From positions 1 to 60,235 of the forward strand of contig CAMYZS010000007.1 of the NCBI GenBank assembly GCA_947303945.1: a stretch of 60,235 nucleotides of DNA. Direction: 5' to 3'. The position numbers and the translations under genes are program-made. This stretch comes from an uncultured Candidatus Saccharibacteria bacterium (GTDB lineage: Bacteria > Patescibacteriota > Saccharimonadia > Saccharimonadales > Saccharimonadaceae). The stretch's first letter is position 1. Each line of letters opens with the position of its first letter. Below are positions 1-8,437 of this stretch, piece after piece. The notes under the pieces were generated by a model. That model did not search any database. It worked only from the letters and a program-made list of their open reading frames with translations, and had not been told where the DNA came from.

Positions 1-60
1 TATCTACAGTTTAGAAGACTGCCTTTTTTGTTGCAAAGGTATTGATGGATTACGATGCAC

Positions 61-89
61 TTGACATATATGGGGTAATGTGATAGAAT
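61..89 (+). promoter_or_regulatory. Promoter for the orphan membrane protein at 148
   Basis: TTGACA at 61-66 and TAGAAT at 84-89 are separated by exactly 17 bases. Transcription would begin near 96, giving a leader of about 50 nt that ends in a strong ribosome binding site (AAGGAGGGGGG, 131-141). Confidence 0.75.
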
Positions 90-147
90 ATATGTCAGAA
101 TTAGTTACATGTGTAATCTATTAGATTTTTAAGGAGGGGGGAGATAC

Positions 148-516
148 ATGTCAGTGGAGAATTGGATTGTCATTGAGAGCTGGAGATGGCCTCAATGGTT
201 CATAGTCGTGACGGCTATATTATCGTTATATTGCGACTTAAGCAATCCGCAAAAGGAAGACTATGAATATCACTTTTCGACAGCGACATTTATTGCCGCT
301 AGAATTTTTATGAATTTCGTTTTTTTCTGCGGCGGCTTCTACAGTGTATTTGATATCCCGCAGATCTTAATGATTGCGTTGAGCGGCTTAGGAGTGCTTC
401 TTTATATGATAGACTCCGTAGACTGCCCAACGTACGTAGTCACCGATAAAGTAGTAAACGTTTTTAATGTTTGCTTTATTATATTGCTGCTGACTATGGG
501 CGGTTTTTTCGCCTAG
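148..516 (+). CDS. Orphan small membrane protein
   Basis: I do not recognise the family. The 122-residue product is very hydrophobic, with about four likely membrane segments (near residues 14-30, 45-68, 70-88 and 105-121) and a short charged stretch around residues 33-40. The ATG is well supported by a purine-rich site 7 nt upstream and by a consensus promoter at 61-89. A hairpin terminator follows at 547-573, so the gene is a single transcription unit. It lies in an accessory stretch of unrelated small membrane genes. No catalytic motif is visible and no function can be assigned. Confidence 0.75.
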   Translation: MSVENWIVIESWRWPQWFIVVTAILSLYCDLSNPQKEDYEYHFSTATFIAARIFMNFVFFCGGFYSVFDIPQILMIALSGLGVLLYMIDSVDCPTYVVTDKVVNVFNVCFIILLLTMGGFFA

Positions 517-546
517 TGCCAATAATTGTTCTTTTATCGCAAATAG

Positions 547-573
547 AAAACACCAGTTTAACTGGTGTTTTTT
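547..573 (+). terminator. Intrinsic terminator after the gene at 148
   Basis: The hairpin AACACCAGT/ACTGGTGTT with a very short loop is flanked by an A run and a T run, so it could work in both directions. It sits 31 nt after the stop at 516. Confidence 0.8.
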
Positions 574-885
574 CATGGAGGACACCCTTGCTTATCACCC
601 ATTCCACTCTTGCATCATCGACGTAGGGCAATAGCAGTGTTTTATGCAGCTGTGTTTTTGGGAGGCTATTATTTGTTCAAGAGTCAAGAACCAAAAACAT
701 TCCGCTTCGAGAACGAGCTTTATGGCGACAGTGAGGCGAAAGAATCAAGCATACATGATTATGTGAAATTCGTGCCGTCAGTAGTAATCGTGCGCAAAGG
801 CGAGGTGGTTGATGAAGATATGGTGGCGCAGAAAAAAGCCCGCGTTAAGCGGGACTTTTTAATAAAGGATGTAGTGCTTCCGTGA
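565..885 (+). pseudogene. Decayed, internally deleted copy of a membrane thioredoxin-like gene
   Basis: The open frame has no credible start: its first in-frame GTG lies inside the terminator at 547-573. From about residue 27 it matches the protein at 7127-7630: a membrane segment, then FRFENELYGDSEA against FKIESSLYGVSEA, then HDYVKFVPSVVIV against HEKVKYAPSVAIV. About 55 residues in between, which carry the single cysteine of the intact copy, are missing. The end also runs into the terminator of the opposite gene at 845. I read it as a remnant of a duplicated gene; a working short protein starting at the GTG at 637 is possible but less likely. Confidence 0.6.
832..860 (-). terminator. Terminator overlapping the 3' end of the gene at 845-1696
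   Basis: Stem CCCGC/GCGGG inside A and T runs. Read on the minus strand the stop codon of the gene at 845 lies in the loop region and a T run follows. Confidence 0.7.
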
Positions 886-1696
886 TGCGCTCCTGAAACT
901 GACGGTGGTTTTGGCCGTTACCATAGTGGTCGGCCGACTCCACAACCAGCGGCTTCACGCCGTTGCTTAGAATTACATACGTCAGCAACTTATCGTTGTC
1001 GATGAGCGTATCATTCTCGGCGAGGATGAGGCCGTCGGCCTTCATAGCGTAACACCTCTTGCCACCTATCACGCCGCATGCGTTCCAAGATAAATTCTTG
1101 GCGCATGCCGCCGTCTGATCGACTAGGAGTCTGAGCGAATATCGCCCACCCTCCACGCGAATCATGGGCCGCAGTGCTAGCCACCCGATGAGGATGGAAA
1201 ACGGAAATGCGAGTATGTACCCAACCACCGATTTCCACTTGGCCGATTCGGTCAGTACGTCCCTGCCAATACAGGGGCAGACTGGCAGTAGCTTCACCTT
1301 CTCGTAGTTGGCGACGCGGACGGCCACTTGGTAGCCAAGCGACACCGGGATGATGATCACATTCTGGTGCTCCTTGTCTTTGATATGGCGCATTACGGCA
1401 TTAGCCGACTGGTCCAAATTGAACCCTTTGGTAAGGAATTGCGTCATATAAACGTCAATTCCGCTCGGAATGATCTCCAACACGGGCTCAAATTGCGTTA
1501 CTGTAGGTGGCGACATCATTCCGCCAATCAGGTAGATGGCAGTATCCGCCCCCGCAAACTCCCGTACAGCCATAATATCAAGCCCACGGGTTGTGTCTTT
1601 TTTCGGTAAGTACGTCATGATGGCGTACGATGCAGCGTTGATAGCCGCGAAAACGACAAAAACGACGAAAACTACAATTATAAAAAGGACTTTCAC
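845..1696 (-). CDS. Membrane-anchored alpha/beta-hydrolase-like protein
   Basis: The 283-residue product begins with one hydrophobic anchor (about 3-25) and has a second hydrophobic stretch near 158-176. The remainder has the order of elements seen in alpha/beta hydrolases: a strand with IYLIGGMM, a nucleophile-elbow-like IIIPVSLGY (serine, but without the usual glycine two residues before it), an acid candidate in DTLIDNDKLLT, and a late histidine in GQNHRQF. This fold call is an inference from motif order; the substrate is unknown. Translation starts at GTG 1696 with a GGGAGGGG ribosome site. The promoter at 1757-1785 has perfect 17-base spacing and predicts a leader of about 54 nt. Confidence 0.65.
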   Translation of the reverse strand: MKVLFIIVVFVVFVVFAAINAASYAIMTYLPKKDTTRGLDIMAVREFAGADTAIYLIGGMMSPPTVTQFEPVLEIIPSGIDVYMTQFLTKGFNLDQSANAVMRHIKDKEHQNVIIIPVSLGYQVAVRVANYEKVKLLPVCPCIGRDVLTESAKWKSVVGYILAFPFSILIGWLALRPMIRVEGGRYSLRLLVDQTAACAKNLSWNACGVIGGKRCYAMKADGLILAENDTLIDNDKLLTYVILSNGVKPLVVESADHYGNGQNHRQFQERITEALHPLLKSPA

Positions 1697-1756
1697 TCTT
1701 TATCACCCCTCCCTTGAAAAGTCCAAACTTTGCTCAAACTACAGAGCCATAGTTAT

Positions 1757-1785
1757 ATTATACCACATATAGAACGGAAATGCAA
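1757..1785 (-). promoter_or_regulatory. Promoter of the gene at 845-1696
   Basis: Read on the minus strand: TTGCAT, 17 bases, TATAAT (-10 at 1757-1762, -35 at 1780-1785). Confidence 0.75.
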
Positions 1786-1806
1786 TAGCGCTTATGCTGA
1801 CACATC

Positions 1807-1833
1807 AAAAATCCCGGCGTTTTCGTCGGGATT
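1807..1833 (-). terminator. Terminator after the gene at 1882-2904
   Basis: Read on the minus strand: stem AATCCCGACG / CGCCGGGATT with one mismatch, AAAA loop, then T's. Confidence 0.75.
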
Positions 1834-1881
1834 GAAGCAAGATTGGTACGACATACCGTAATGGCACTGCGACCCTAATTC

Positions 1882-2904
1882 TTATTCATTATCAGACAAC
1901 CAGGGCTTATATGTCATTGTTCTGCCCTGAACAAAAAGGCCATAAGTACCACTCAACTCAATAGGTTTTTTGAGCGGCTTATACTCTGGGTCCTTCTCTG
2001 CTTCTGCTCTTACTCCATTCGCGTAAGACATTGTTATGTGAAGCGAATCGCTGAGCTCATTACACACCTGCTGAAGCGCCTGATTATCGGTTTCAATGCG
2101 AACCTTTAATCTTTCAACTCTATTATTACACCCATAGTCGGTGGCAATAATCTTCGCTTCGCTACCAAGCTGCTCCGCTAGTAGATGCTCGGCGTCCGGG
2201 AATTGGTTCATTATTCCAACATACGGATATCGAACCTCGCGGCTCAGCCGTTTCGGGAGATAAAGATACGCCTGGTCGTTGATAAAGAAGCCACTGTATG
2301 AAGTCTTCTGGCGTAACAATTCTTTTTTGCGCTCTTCTTCGGACATATTCGCAAACGCCTCCGTTCGTCCAAGGTCAATCAGAGACTCATCATAAACTAA
2401 GGCGTGTGTATCCCAGAATTCCTTACATTCCTGAAGCTCATCGTCTCTCCTAATGCCGTGATCCCATGGTTCGCGTGGGGCATGGCTACCAATATACGCC
2501 GTAAGTAGTACATAAGAGTTCCCATCTTCAGTAAGGCTCTCATCCCTTGCAAGTGCGACCGTTACAGAGCTGCACGGTTGCGCTTCGCGATTCTTAACCA
2601 TCGGAGTGCACCCATTGCGCCCATTACGAAAAACCATCACGACATCGTCGCCCGGCTCTAATTCTACGCAAGTCGTCTTGCCAATAACATGGCCGAAGTC
2701 TACCTGCTCAGTAACGCGACGCCAACCTCGTGTATCGATAGTGCTCAGTGCTGCGTTAAGCATATCTAGTGTAAAGCCCCCTTCTTCGTGAAAATGACTT
2801 CCGTCAATACGGTCAAAGACCTTTGCGCCGTCCCCCGTAGTGCCCAAAAGGTGCCTTGGATCTTCGGCGGATTCGTTGCGTTCTCTTTCGATTGATTCGC
2901 TCAT
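1882..2904 (-). CDS. Orphan two-part protein, possible 2H-phosphoesterase-like C-terminus
   Basis: I do not recognise this 340-residue soluble protein with certainty. The N-terminal half contains GDDVVMVFRNGRNG, then SYVLLTAYIGSHAP, a proline/tryptophan step (REPWD) and EFWDTHALVYDE. The last third has PYVGIM, then an internal YGCNNRVERLKV, then LHITMSYANG, an order like 2H (LigT-like) RNA phosphoesterases; if so, the first HxT histidine is replaced by tyrosine and only the second (HIT) remains. This is a low-confidence fold inference. The gene has no Shine-Dalgarno site; its -10 box ends 7 nt before the ATG, so the message should be leaderless. It is a single unit ended by the terminator at 1807-1833. 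Confidence 0.6.
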   Translation of the reverse strand: MSESIERERNESAEDPRHLLGTTGDGAKVFDRIDGSHFHEEGGFTLDMLNAALSTIDTRGWRRVTEQVDFGHVIGKTTCVELEPGDDVVMVFRNGRNGCTPMVKNREAQPCSSVTVALARDESLTEDGNSYVLLTAYIGSHAPREPWDHGIRRDDELQECKEFWDTHALVYDESLIDLGRTEAFANMSEEERKKELLRQKTSYSGFFINDQAYLYLPKRLSREVRYPYVGIMNQFPDAEHLLAEQLGSEAKIIATDYGCNNRVERLKVRIETDNQALQQVCNELSDSLHITMSYANGVRAEAEKDPEYKPLKKPIELSGTYGLFVQGRTMTYKPWLSDNE

Positions 2905-2911
2905 ACTGTTT

Positions 2912-2940
2912 ATTATATATAAGAATCATAATTCTTACAA
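2912..2940 (-). promoter_or_regulatory. Leaderless-type promoter with an internal palindrome
   Basis: Minus strand TTGTAA (2935-2940), 17 bases, TATAAT (2912-2917), then 7 nt to the ATG at 2904. The spacer is almost filled by the inverted repeat AAGAAT-TATG-ATTCTT (2921-2936), which could be a repressor site. Confidence 0.7.
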
Positions 2941-2993
2941 AAATGCGCGACACTATTGTTTCCTTTAGTTATGCGCAATAGATAACGCAGTTC

Positions 2994-3755
2994 CTAACAA
3001 CAGTCCCAGTCGACAATGGCATTCTCGAAGCTGCCAGATTCAATGTCTTCCGCTGTAATAAACGAAAAGATAATACCGCTATCTCCTATCATAATCCCAT
3101 GTTTTAAATTACTGTCGATCTTAATAAGGCACTCCATTTTTTCTCCATTATCCTTTAGCGGTCTCGGATCCTCCTGCGTAAAGTCTGCATACCCCGCTAA
3201 ATTGCCTGGGAATATATTAATATCCAACATTTCTTCAAATATGTCAGAATCGTTTTCAAAAAATAAATCTTCTAAATCCGATAGGTTGTTGATTTCAATA
3301 TTTGCCACCTCCTTAACTACTTCTGACATCACATCAAAAAATCTATAGTCGGATAGGGGCATATGCTCCACGTCTTTAACTAGTTTTATCTTTAATGGCT
3401 TCTTATAGATTCCATTATTCAAATTAAGCTCAGCAAGATCTTTTCTATAATCAGCAACCTGCTCAAAATATTTTACTGCGTAATCGCATGGCCAGCTGCA
3501 TTCTCTATCGATGAATATTTCCAAAATACCCTTCTCTGGGTAGCCCTCTAGCTTGATATCCTTTAAATCAACCTGGACAAGCAAAATCATCGGATTGCCG
3601 TTCTTATCTAAAGGGTACTCCTCCCCGATTGGCAGATAAGGTATGCCGCCAATTTTATCATCCATAATATCGGGCGCAACGTCTTCCTCGATTTCGATTT
3701 TATAACAATCTTTTTTCGTTCTCTCTTTGTACTTTCTCATGATTTCTTCAATCAT
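2994..3755 (-). CDS. DUF1963 (YwqG-like) family protein
   Basis: The 253-residue product shows the family pattern clearly: KIGGIPYLPIGEEYP near residue 35, a glycine/proline step and LLVQVDL, PEKGILEIFID, then PGNLAGYADFTQEDPR around 180-195, a CLIKIDS strand with GIMIGDSGII, and the C-terminal VDWDCC. The biochemical role of DUF1963 is not established. The ATG at 3755 has an AAAGGAGCG site. It lies 25 nt after the stop of the gene at 3781-4809, so the two are probably co-transcribed with this gene second. Confidence 0.85.
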   Translation of the reverse strand: MIEEIMRKYKERTKKDCYKIEIEEDVAPDIMDDKIGGIPYLPIGEEYPLDKNGNPMILLVQVDLKDIKLEGYPEKGILEIFIDRECSWPCDYAVKYFEQVADYRKDLAELNLNNGIYKKPLKIKLVKDVEHMPLSDYRFFDVMSEVVKEVANIEINNLSDLEDLFFENDSDIFEEMLDINIFPGNLAGYADFTQEDPRPLKDNGEKMECLIKIDSNLKHGIMIGDSGIIFSFITAEDIESGSFENAIVDWDCC

Positions 3756-3780
3756 ATGCTTCGCTCCTTTCTAGTTAGAA

Positions 3781-4809
3781 TTAAATAGTTTTAGACAAAA
3801 CCGACTTATCGATGGACGGCTCTGGCGTACGCGACGGAGAAATTGGTGCGCTTGGTTGGAGTGGAACAAAATTAGGGTTACCCTGAAACGAGTTAGTATT
3901 ATTGACTACAGCAGGAATTGGAGTTGGGGCTGAGACTGACATAGGCGACGACGTAACGCTTGTATTGACCCGAGCTGGCTGACTAATTGGTATTGGCGTA
4001 GCGTTCGCGTCGGCTTGAGTTGATTGGCTAGCAGACGCCGGCATAGCGTCCGTATTAGCCCGAACCGGTTGACTAATTGGCGCTACCGATGAGCCTTGAG
4101 TAGAAGCCGATGTCGAGATAGATAAAGGAGTAGCGGGAGCGACAGAGTTAGGAGGAGCGGAGGCAGCCGGAGTGGGAGCCGCCATAATAGGCGAAGGAGC
4201 AGAAGGAGCAGAAGGAGCAGAAGGAGCAGGAGGGATAGCCTGAGTAGGCGATGTCGCCGAGATGGACGGAGTAGACTGACTCATTGGAGGCGTTTCTGGC
4301 ATTTTTGCTACTGAGGCTGGCTCCGCCGATTCTTCCGTATGGCCACGATTGCGAGTAATAATGTTCTTTACGTCATTAATAATATTCTTAAAACTTAATG
4401 GGGCTTCCTCGGCGCGATTTGCTAGCAGTGGACTATTATTTATCGTCTTTTCTTCAATTGGCACAGCCAATTCGACGTTGTTTGCTAGAACCGCAACACT
4501 GCCCTCGCCGCATTCGATTACAAGAGTATTGTCTTCTTCTAGATACATTTCCTTAATCCATAGACGCATTGCGACATCAATATCTAGGGTGATATTGGAA
4601 ATCTGGTCGAAAGTTAAGAACCAAACTCGATCACTGGCATCGCTAGGCCAACTTTGTCCATTTACGATTTCCTCAATCCCCAGCGAAAGCATAGAACCAT
4701 CAAATTGCACACTACCAATCGGAAAGCCACGAAAGCCATCCATGCTCTCTATGTACTGCAGGACACTTTCAAAATCTGTGATACTCTGATATCCGTCGGC
4801 TTGATCCAT
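3781..4809 (-). CDS. Protein with a conserved-looking N-domain and a Pro/Ala/Ser-rich tail
   Basis: Residues 1 to about 125 look globular (alternating hydrophobic beta pattern with WPSD and DRVWFLTFDQI); I do not recognise this domain. The remaining 210 residues are low complexity, rich in proline, alanine, serine and threonine, with a PSA tripeptide run encoded by a 9-base tandem repeat (about 4192-4229) and two looser copies of an ISQP-R-NT unit. There is no signal peptide, so it may be cytoplasmic with a disordered tail, or a linker protein. It is first in a likely two-gene operon with the DUF1963 gene. The -10 TATAAT near 4833 carries an extended TG, and an AAGAAGGG site precedes the ATG. 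Confidence 0.65.
   Translation of the reverse strand: MDQADGYQSITDFESVLQYIESMDGFRGFPIGSVQFDGSMLSLGIEEIVNGQSWPSDASDRVWFLTFDQISNITLDIDVAMRLWIKEMYLEEDNTLVIECGEGSVAVLANNVELAVPIEEKTINNSPLLANRAEEAPLSFKNIINDVKNIITRNRGHTEESAEPASVAKMPETPPMSQSTPSISATSPTQAIPPAPSAPSAPSAPSPIMAAPTPAASAPPNSVAPATPLSISTSASTQGSSVAPISQPVRANTDAMPASASQSTQADANATPIPISQPARVNTSVTSSPMSVSAPTPIPAVVNNTNSFQGNPNFVPLQPSAPISPSRTPEPSIDKSVLSKTI
4192..4229 (-). repeat. Short 9-base tandem repeat coding PSA-type repeats
   Basis: Four near-identical GGAGCAGAA-type units within the tail of the gene at 3781-4809. The unit is a multiple of three, so copy number could change without frame loss. Confidence 0.75.
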
Positions 4810-4846
4810 AACCCTTCTTTGCTTTTTTAATTATACCATAAGCACT

Positions 4847-5740
4847 CTAGAAGCTTCGCGAAGAGCCACCGCCGCCAGAGCTACCACCACCGCCAGAGAA
4901 GCCACCGCCACCGCCACTAGAAGACCAGCCGCCACCAGAAGACCAGCCTCTGCCTCCACCAAAACTAGTAAAGTCGCCATAAATAGCCACAACATTAACA
5001 AGAGTCGCTATAAAGAAGAAGGTGAACGCTGAGCTAATATCAGCAAAAGCGCCAATCGGAATCGCAACTAAAAGATAGAGTGCTTCAATAATCAGGAACG
5101 CTCGCGTCTTAATTTTTCTAAATGTTTTAACCGCTGATCCAATAACGCTACAAATAAATATAATAACGAGCGGTACGCTTACGATATCGTCATTATAGTC
5201 ATTAGCGGAGCTGCTTCTTTTTTCAATGGGGGAAGCGTCAATATCGTAGTTATACTCCGTCGCAACTTCCTTTAAAAAAGCCTTGTAGCCATTTAATATA
5301 CCCTCATCAAAATTATTATCTTTGAAATACGGAATCATATATTGGTCTTGAAAACGCCCCGTCTTACTATCCGGCAAAATACCCTCAAGGCCATAGCCTA
5401 CTTCAATACGAGACTGGCGCTCTTTGAGCGCAAGAAGCATCAGGAGACCATTATTTTTTTCTTTGTCGCCAATCCCATAACTACGAAATAACTCGGTAGC
5501 ATAGCTTTCGAGGTCTTGACCTTCCAGGCTCGGAACCGTAACAACTACAATCTGCGCAGTAGTAGCATCGTGAAGTTTTACACTTTGGTCGAGGATATAC
5601 TTTTCCGTCTCGTCGCTTAGTATATTTGCCGCATCATTTACATAAAATTGCTCGGTTGGCGAAACGACAGCGCAAACGCTTGGCGCAAAAATGCCAAGCG
5701 CAAATATTACAATTAGAATACACCTGCAGATCTTTTGCAT
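4847..5740 (-). CDS. TPM-domain (YgcG-like) membrane protein with Gly/Ser-rich tail
   Basis: The 297-residue protein has a signal peptide (about 1-24), a TPM domain (about 30-165, with FYVNDAANILS at its start, TTAQIVVVTVPSLEG and IGDKEKNNGLLMLL, and SRIEVGYGLEGILPD), two or three membrane segments (about 185-265) and a tail of glycine and serine ending GGSSRSF. This is the normal architecture of the YgcG family, whose partner is LemA; the exact role is unsettled but both are envelope associated. The start codon overlaps the stop of lemA (TAATG), so translation is probably coupled. Confidence 0.9.
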   Translation of the reverse strand: MQKICRCILIVIFALGIFAPSVCAVVSPTEQFYVNDAANILSDETEKYILDQSVKLHDATTAQIVVVTVPSLEGQDLESYATELFRSYGIGDKEKNNGLLMLLALKERQSRIEVGYGLEGILPDSKTGRFQDQYMIPYFKDNNFDEGILNGYKAFLKEVATEYNYDIDASPIEKRSSSANDYNDDIVSVPLVIIFICSVIGSAVKTFRKIKTRAFLIIEALYLLVAIPIGAFADISSAFTFFFIATLVNVVAIYGDFTSFGGGRGWSSGGGWSSSGGGGGFSGGGGSSGGGGSSRSF

Positions 5741-6342
5741 TATTTTTCGCTACTACCGGAATCGTCGAAGTTTACTTCAGGAACTTCAAGCTTTGACTCG
5801 TCGGTGACTTCAAAATAGTCTTTACTCTGCTTCCCCATCATGCCCGCTACAATTGAGCTCGGGATTGTACTGATTTTCGTATTGTAGCTCTTGACGGCAT
5901 TATTGTAGTCGGTACGCGCCGTAGAAATGCGGTTTTCGCTACCAGATAATTCATCCATTAAACCAATAAAAGTAGTGTCAGCTTTTAGGTCTGGATAGTT
6001 TTCGATTACGACATTTAGACTATTGAGTGCAGTGTTAAGTTTGTTATTCGCATCACTTAATTCTTTTATCGAACTAGCGCCACTAATTGCTTCGCGCGCA
6101 TCGGTAATCGAATCAATTATACCCTGCTCGTGCTTTGTGTAGCCTTTGACGGTACTAACGAGATTTGGAATCAAATCAGCGCGGCGCTGAAGTTGGGTTT
6201 TAATCGTCGATGCTTTTTCTTCGACGTTTTGTTCGAGCCCGATGATGGAGTTATATGTTCCAACATATAAACCAATTAGCACTATGCCAATAGCGGCAAT
6301 AATGCCAATTATACCAAGCGCTGCGATACCTTTTTTCTTCAT
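5740..6342 (-). CDS. lemA: LemA family protein
   Basis: The 200-residue protein has an N-terminal membrane helix (about 8-28) followed by the long helical LemA domain: YNSIIGLEQNVEEKAS, the signature QLQRRADLIPNLV near residue 50, and VIENYPDLKAD near 118. The outward-facing helical bundle is typical. It is first in an operon with the TPM gene, with a one-base overlap. An AAGGAGA site lies 9-10 nt before the ATG and CATAAT upstream could be the -10. LemA-TPM pairs are widespread, and this copy shows nothing missing. Confidence 0.92.
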   Translation of the reverse strand: MKKKGIAALGIIGIIAAIGIVLIGLYVGTYNSIIGLEQNVEEKASTIKTQLQRRADLIPNLVSTVKGYTKHEQGIIDSITDAREAISGASSIKELSDANNKLNTALNSLNVVIENYPDLKADTTFIGLMDELSGSENRISTARTDYNNAVKSYNTKISTIPSSIVAGMMGKQSKDYFEVTDESKLEVPEVNFDDSGSSEK

Positions 6343-6414
6343 TCGAGAGTTCTCCTTTTTATGCTTTTATTATGCCATTACTTTTGGCTTTTTAGAAGAC
6401 GATGAACAATGATG

Positions 6415-6420
6415 TACAAT
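6415..6420 (+). promoter_or_regulatory. -10 box giving a leaderless rhodanese mRNA
   Basis: TACAAT ends 6 nt before the ATG at 6427, so the transcript should begin at or next to the start codon. A TTTAGA at 6391-6396 (18-base spacing) is a possible -35. Confidence 0.6.
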
Positions 6421-6426
6421 ACTATT

Positions 6427-7134
6427 ATGAATAAGAATGACACAAATAGATACTATATAGCAATCGCAATCGTCGTAGCTCTGTTTATCGGCATCGTGAT
6501 TGGAAATATTAATATCACCCAGCTAGGTAACAATATGCCAGCCTTGCCATTACCTGAGGTGTCCGACGGACAACGTGGCGAACTAGGCATCGATAAAAAC
6601 ATTAATGAAAAAACTATCGACCAATACCTCGGTCGCGCGGACAGCGTGTATCGAGACATGCGCATGCTCGAAGACCCGGCAAATTACGAAGCCATAGATG
6701 GAGATCGTTATCTGTCTGGGCTCGTTGAGGGCTTTGAGGTTGTACCTTTCCCTTATCTAACCAACGTGATTGGACTACCGGAGGCTGTAGGTAGTACTTA
6801 TACTGGAAAGGTCCTATTTTCTCAAAATGACAAAGGCGAATATATCGCCAACTATGAAGAGTCGATGCGGATTCTGGAAGAGCTTTTCCCTAAAGACAAA
6901 AAAATTTTCTTAATGTGTGGCGGCGGCGGCTATGCTGGTCTGACCAAAAGTATGCTCGTAAAGCTCGGCTGGGATTCGACGCAAATTTACGTAGTAGGTG
7001 GCTACTGGTACTATGACGGCGAGCATAATATTCAGATTAAACAAGGCGAGGGCGACAAAATATCTTATTCTTTCTGGAAAATCCCATATCATATTATCGA
7101 TTTCGATAAGTTAACCGAAAAGAAGAATGACTAA
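6427..7134 (+). CDS. Membrane-anchored rhodanese-domain protein
   Basis: The protein (235 residues from ATG 6427) has one N-terminal membrane helix (about 10-27) and an extracytoplasmic rhodanese-like domain. The sulfur-carrying cysteine is in IFLMCGGGGYAGLTKSML, followed by LGWDSTQIYVVGGYWYY, the usual helix-strand-turn after the active loop. An earlier in-frame ATG at 6409 lies upstream of the -10 box TACAAT (6415-6420) and would fall outside the transcript. The next gene overlaps by 8 bases and encodes a thioredoxin-like membrane protein, so the pair is probably an envelope thiol or sulfane-sulfur module. The sulfur donor and acceptor are unknown. Confidence 0.8.
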   Translation: MNKNDTNRYYIAIAIVVALFIGIVIGNINITQLGNNMPALPLPEVSDGQRGELGIDKNINEKTIDQYLGRADSVYRDMRMLEDPANYEAIDGDRYLSGLVEGFEVVPFPYLTNVIGLPEAVGSTYTGKVLFSQNDKGEYIANYEESMRILEELFPKDKKIFLMCGGGGYAGLTKSMLVKLGWDSTQIYVVGGYWYYDGEHNIQIKQGEGDKISYSFWKIPYHIIDFDKLTEKKND

Positions 7135-7630
7135 GCAAAAGTGCAATATTAACCCAAAACCGAATGTAATTGCACTGATTGCGATTGGGGCGTTTTGTAT
7201 TGTAATATTTTTTGGAGGATTCCATATCCTACAAAGTATGACAACAAAGCCGTTTAAGATTGAATCTAGCCTGTATGGTGTCAGTGAGGCGATTGACATC
7301 AAAAAAGATGATTACGAGTCATTAATTAATGAGAAAAAATCCTTCATAATTATGATTGACAAACCGGACTGCTATACGACGGCCGATATGCGCAAGCGTA
7401 TGGAGAGCTTTCCTGACAATATGCAGTTTAAGTATTATCGCATTATGTGGTCACAAGCAAAAGGCTCGAGCCTACACGAGAAGGTGAAATATGCACCCTC
7501 TGTGGCAATTGTTCATAATGGTAAAATAGTAGATTTTCTAGATGCAGACTCCGATGAAGATACGCCAAAGTACAACGAGACTCAGGCTTTACAGGATTGG
7601 ATCAAAGGCTACATAGTCTTCGAGGATTGA
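7127..7630 (+). CDS. Membrane-anchored thioredoxin-like protein with one active-site-like cysteine
   Basis: The 167-residue protein has a membrane helix at about 15-35 and then a compact domain with thioredoxin-like order: a strand (SFIIMIDKPD), a DCYTTADMRKRM turn-helix where CxxC would be expected but only one cysteine is present, and KYAPSVAIVHNGKIVD, which resembles the cis-proline strand and beta hairpin of thioredoxins. It overlaps the rhodanese gene by 8 bases. A degraded relative lies at 565-885. Fold assignment is inference; a CxxC-less member would suit a structural or monothiol role. Confidence 0.65.
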   Translation: MTKQKCNINPKPNVIALIAIGAFCIVIFFGGFHILQSMTTKPFKIESSLYGVSEAIDIKKDDYESLINEKKSFIIMIDKPDCYTTADMRKRMESFPDNMQFKYYRIMWSQAKGSSLHEKVKYAPSVAIVHNGKIVDFLDADSDEDTPKYNETQALQDWIKGYIVFED

Positions 7631-7658
7631 TGATACTTAATTGAGATTATTAAGTAAA

Positions 7659-8405
7659 TCACGAGCGTAGCGTGTTTTTAGGATCATTATACGGACGGTC
7701 CTCGATTTCTTCCTCAGAATCGCCGTCTCGTACGGCTTGTGGTTTGATTTCTGGGACGTTTATGCCATCAGCTTTAATTTCAACCTTACTCGCATTGCAG
7801 TGGCCGAGTTTTTTAGCTGCCACAATATAACGGAAGTTCTCAGCGAACATAATATTTAAACAACCCAATTTATCATCTTTAGGTCCAATATCTATACGTG
7901 CAAACTTACCGCCGAGGCTGTCCTCGTTTTCATTTATAAAGTATGTAGCCACATTAATTGTGCCGACCGAACAATATGAGTTATCGTACCATTGCGTTGG
8001 CTGGGGAATGTAGTTGAAATACGAAGTGACAGCATTCTTTAAATATCGGCAATCGCTCTGAGCGATGCTTTTCGGTCCTCCTTTTTCATAGAGAATACCA
8101 ACACTAAAGATTCGCGCAGCAGCCATCTGTTGCTCATCCGTAATTTCATAATAATTATCGTAATTAGAGTAGTTTTGCGCTTCTTGCTTGATTTGGTCAA
8201 CAATATCTGGCCCTACGTCGTTCCAGATGTGCAGGAATACGAAAGCGAAAATAATTGTCGGCAAGACAAATATTAAAAAGATAATTAAGATAGCAATCTT
8301 ACCACTACTACTGACGTTGCCACTAGTGGTGGCTCTATCTGCCAAATCTTGTCCAACTTTTATGTCGCCTGGCCGAATTGGGTCGGCCATAAAACCATCG
8401 CTCAT
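7659..8405 (-). CDS. Orphan single-pass membrane protein with cysteine-bearing outer domain
   Basis: The 248-residue protein has a short polar N-terminus, one membrane helix (about 36-60) and a 150-residue external domain with conserved-looking SDCRYLKNAV, YDNSYCSVG, DKLGCLNIMF and LGHCNASK segments; four cysteines could form disulfides. The tail is acidic. Architecturally it resembles pilin-like or signal-anchored secreted proteins, but I do not recognise the family. The start has an AGGAG site, and the promoter lies directly after the hsp20 terminator. Confidence 0.65.
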   Translation of the reverse strand: MSDGFMADPIRPGDIKVGQDLADRATTSGNVSSSGKIAILIIFLIFVLPTIIFAFVFLHIWNDVGPDIVDQIKQEAQNYSNYDNYYEITDEQQMAAARIFSVGILYEKGGPKSIAQSDCRYLKNAVTSYFNYIPQPTQWYDNSYCSVGTINVATYFINENEDSLGGKFARIDIGPKDDKLGCLNIMFAENFRYIVAAKKLGHCNASKVEIKADGINVPEIKPQAVRDGDSEEEIEDRPYNDPKNTLRS

Positions 8406-8437
8406 ATTTTTCTCCTATTTTCTAATTAAATATTATC

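Noticed and set aside
4192-4229. Possible CRISPR-like repeat run
   Set aside because: The units are 9 bases with no spacers and encode PSA residues; no CRISPR array or cas gene was seen anywhere in the window.
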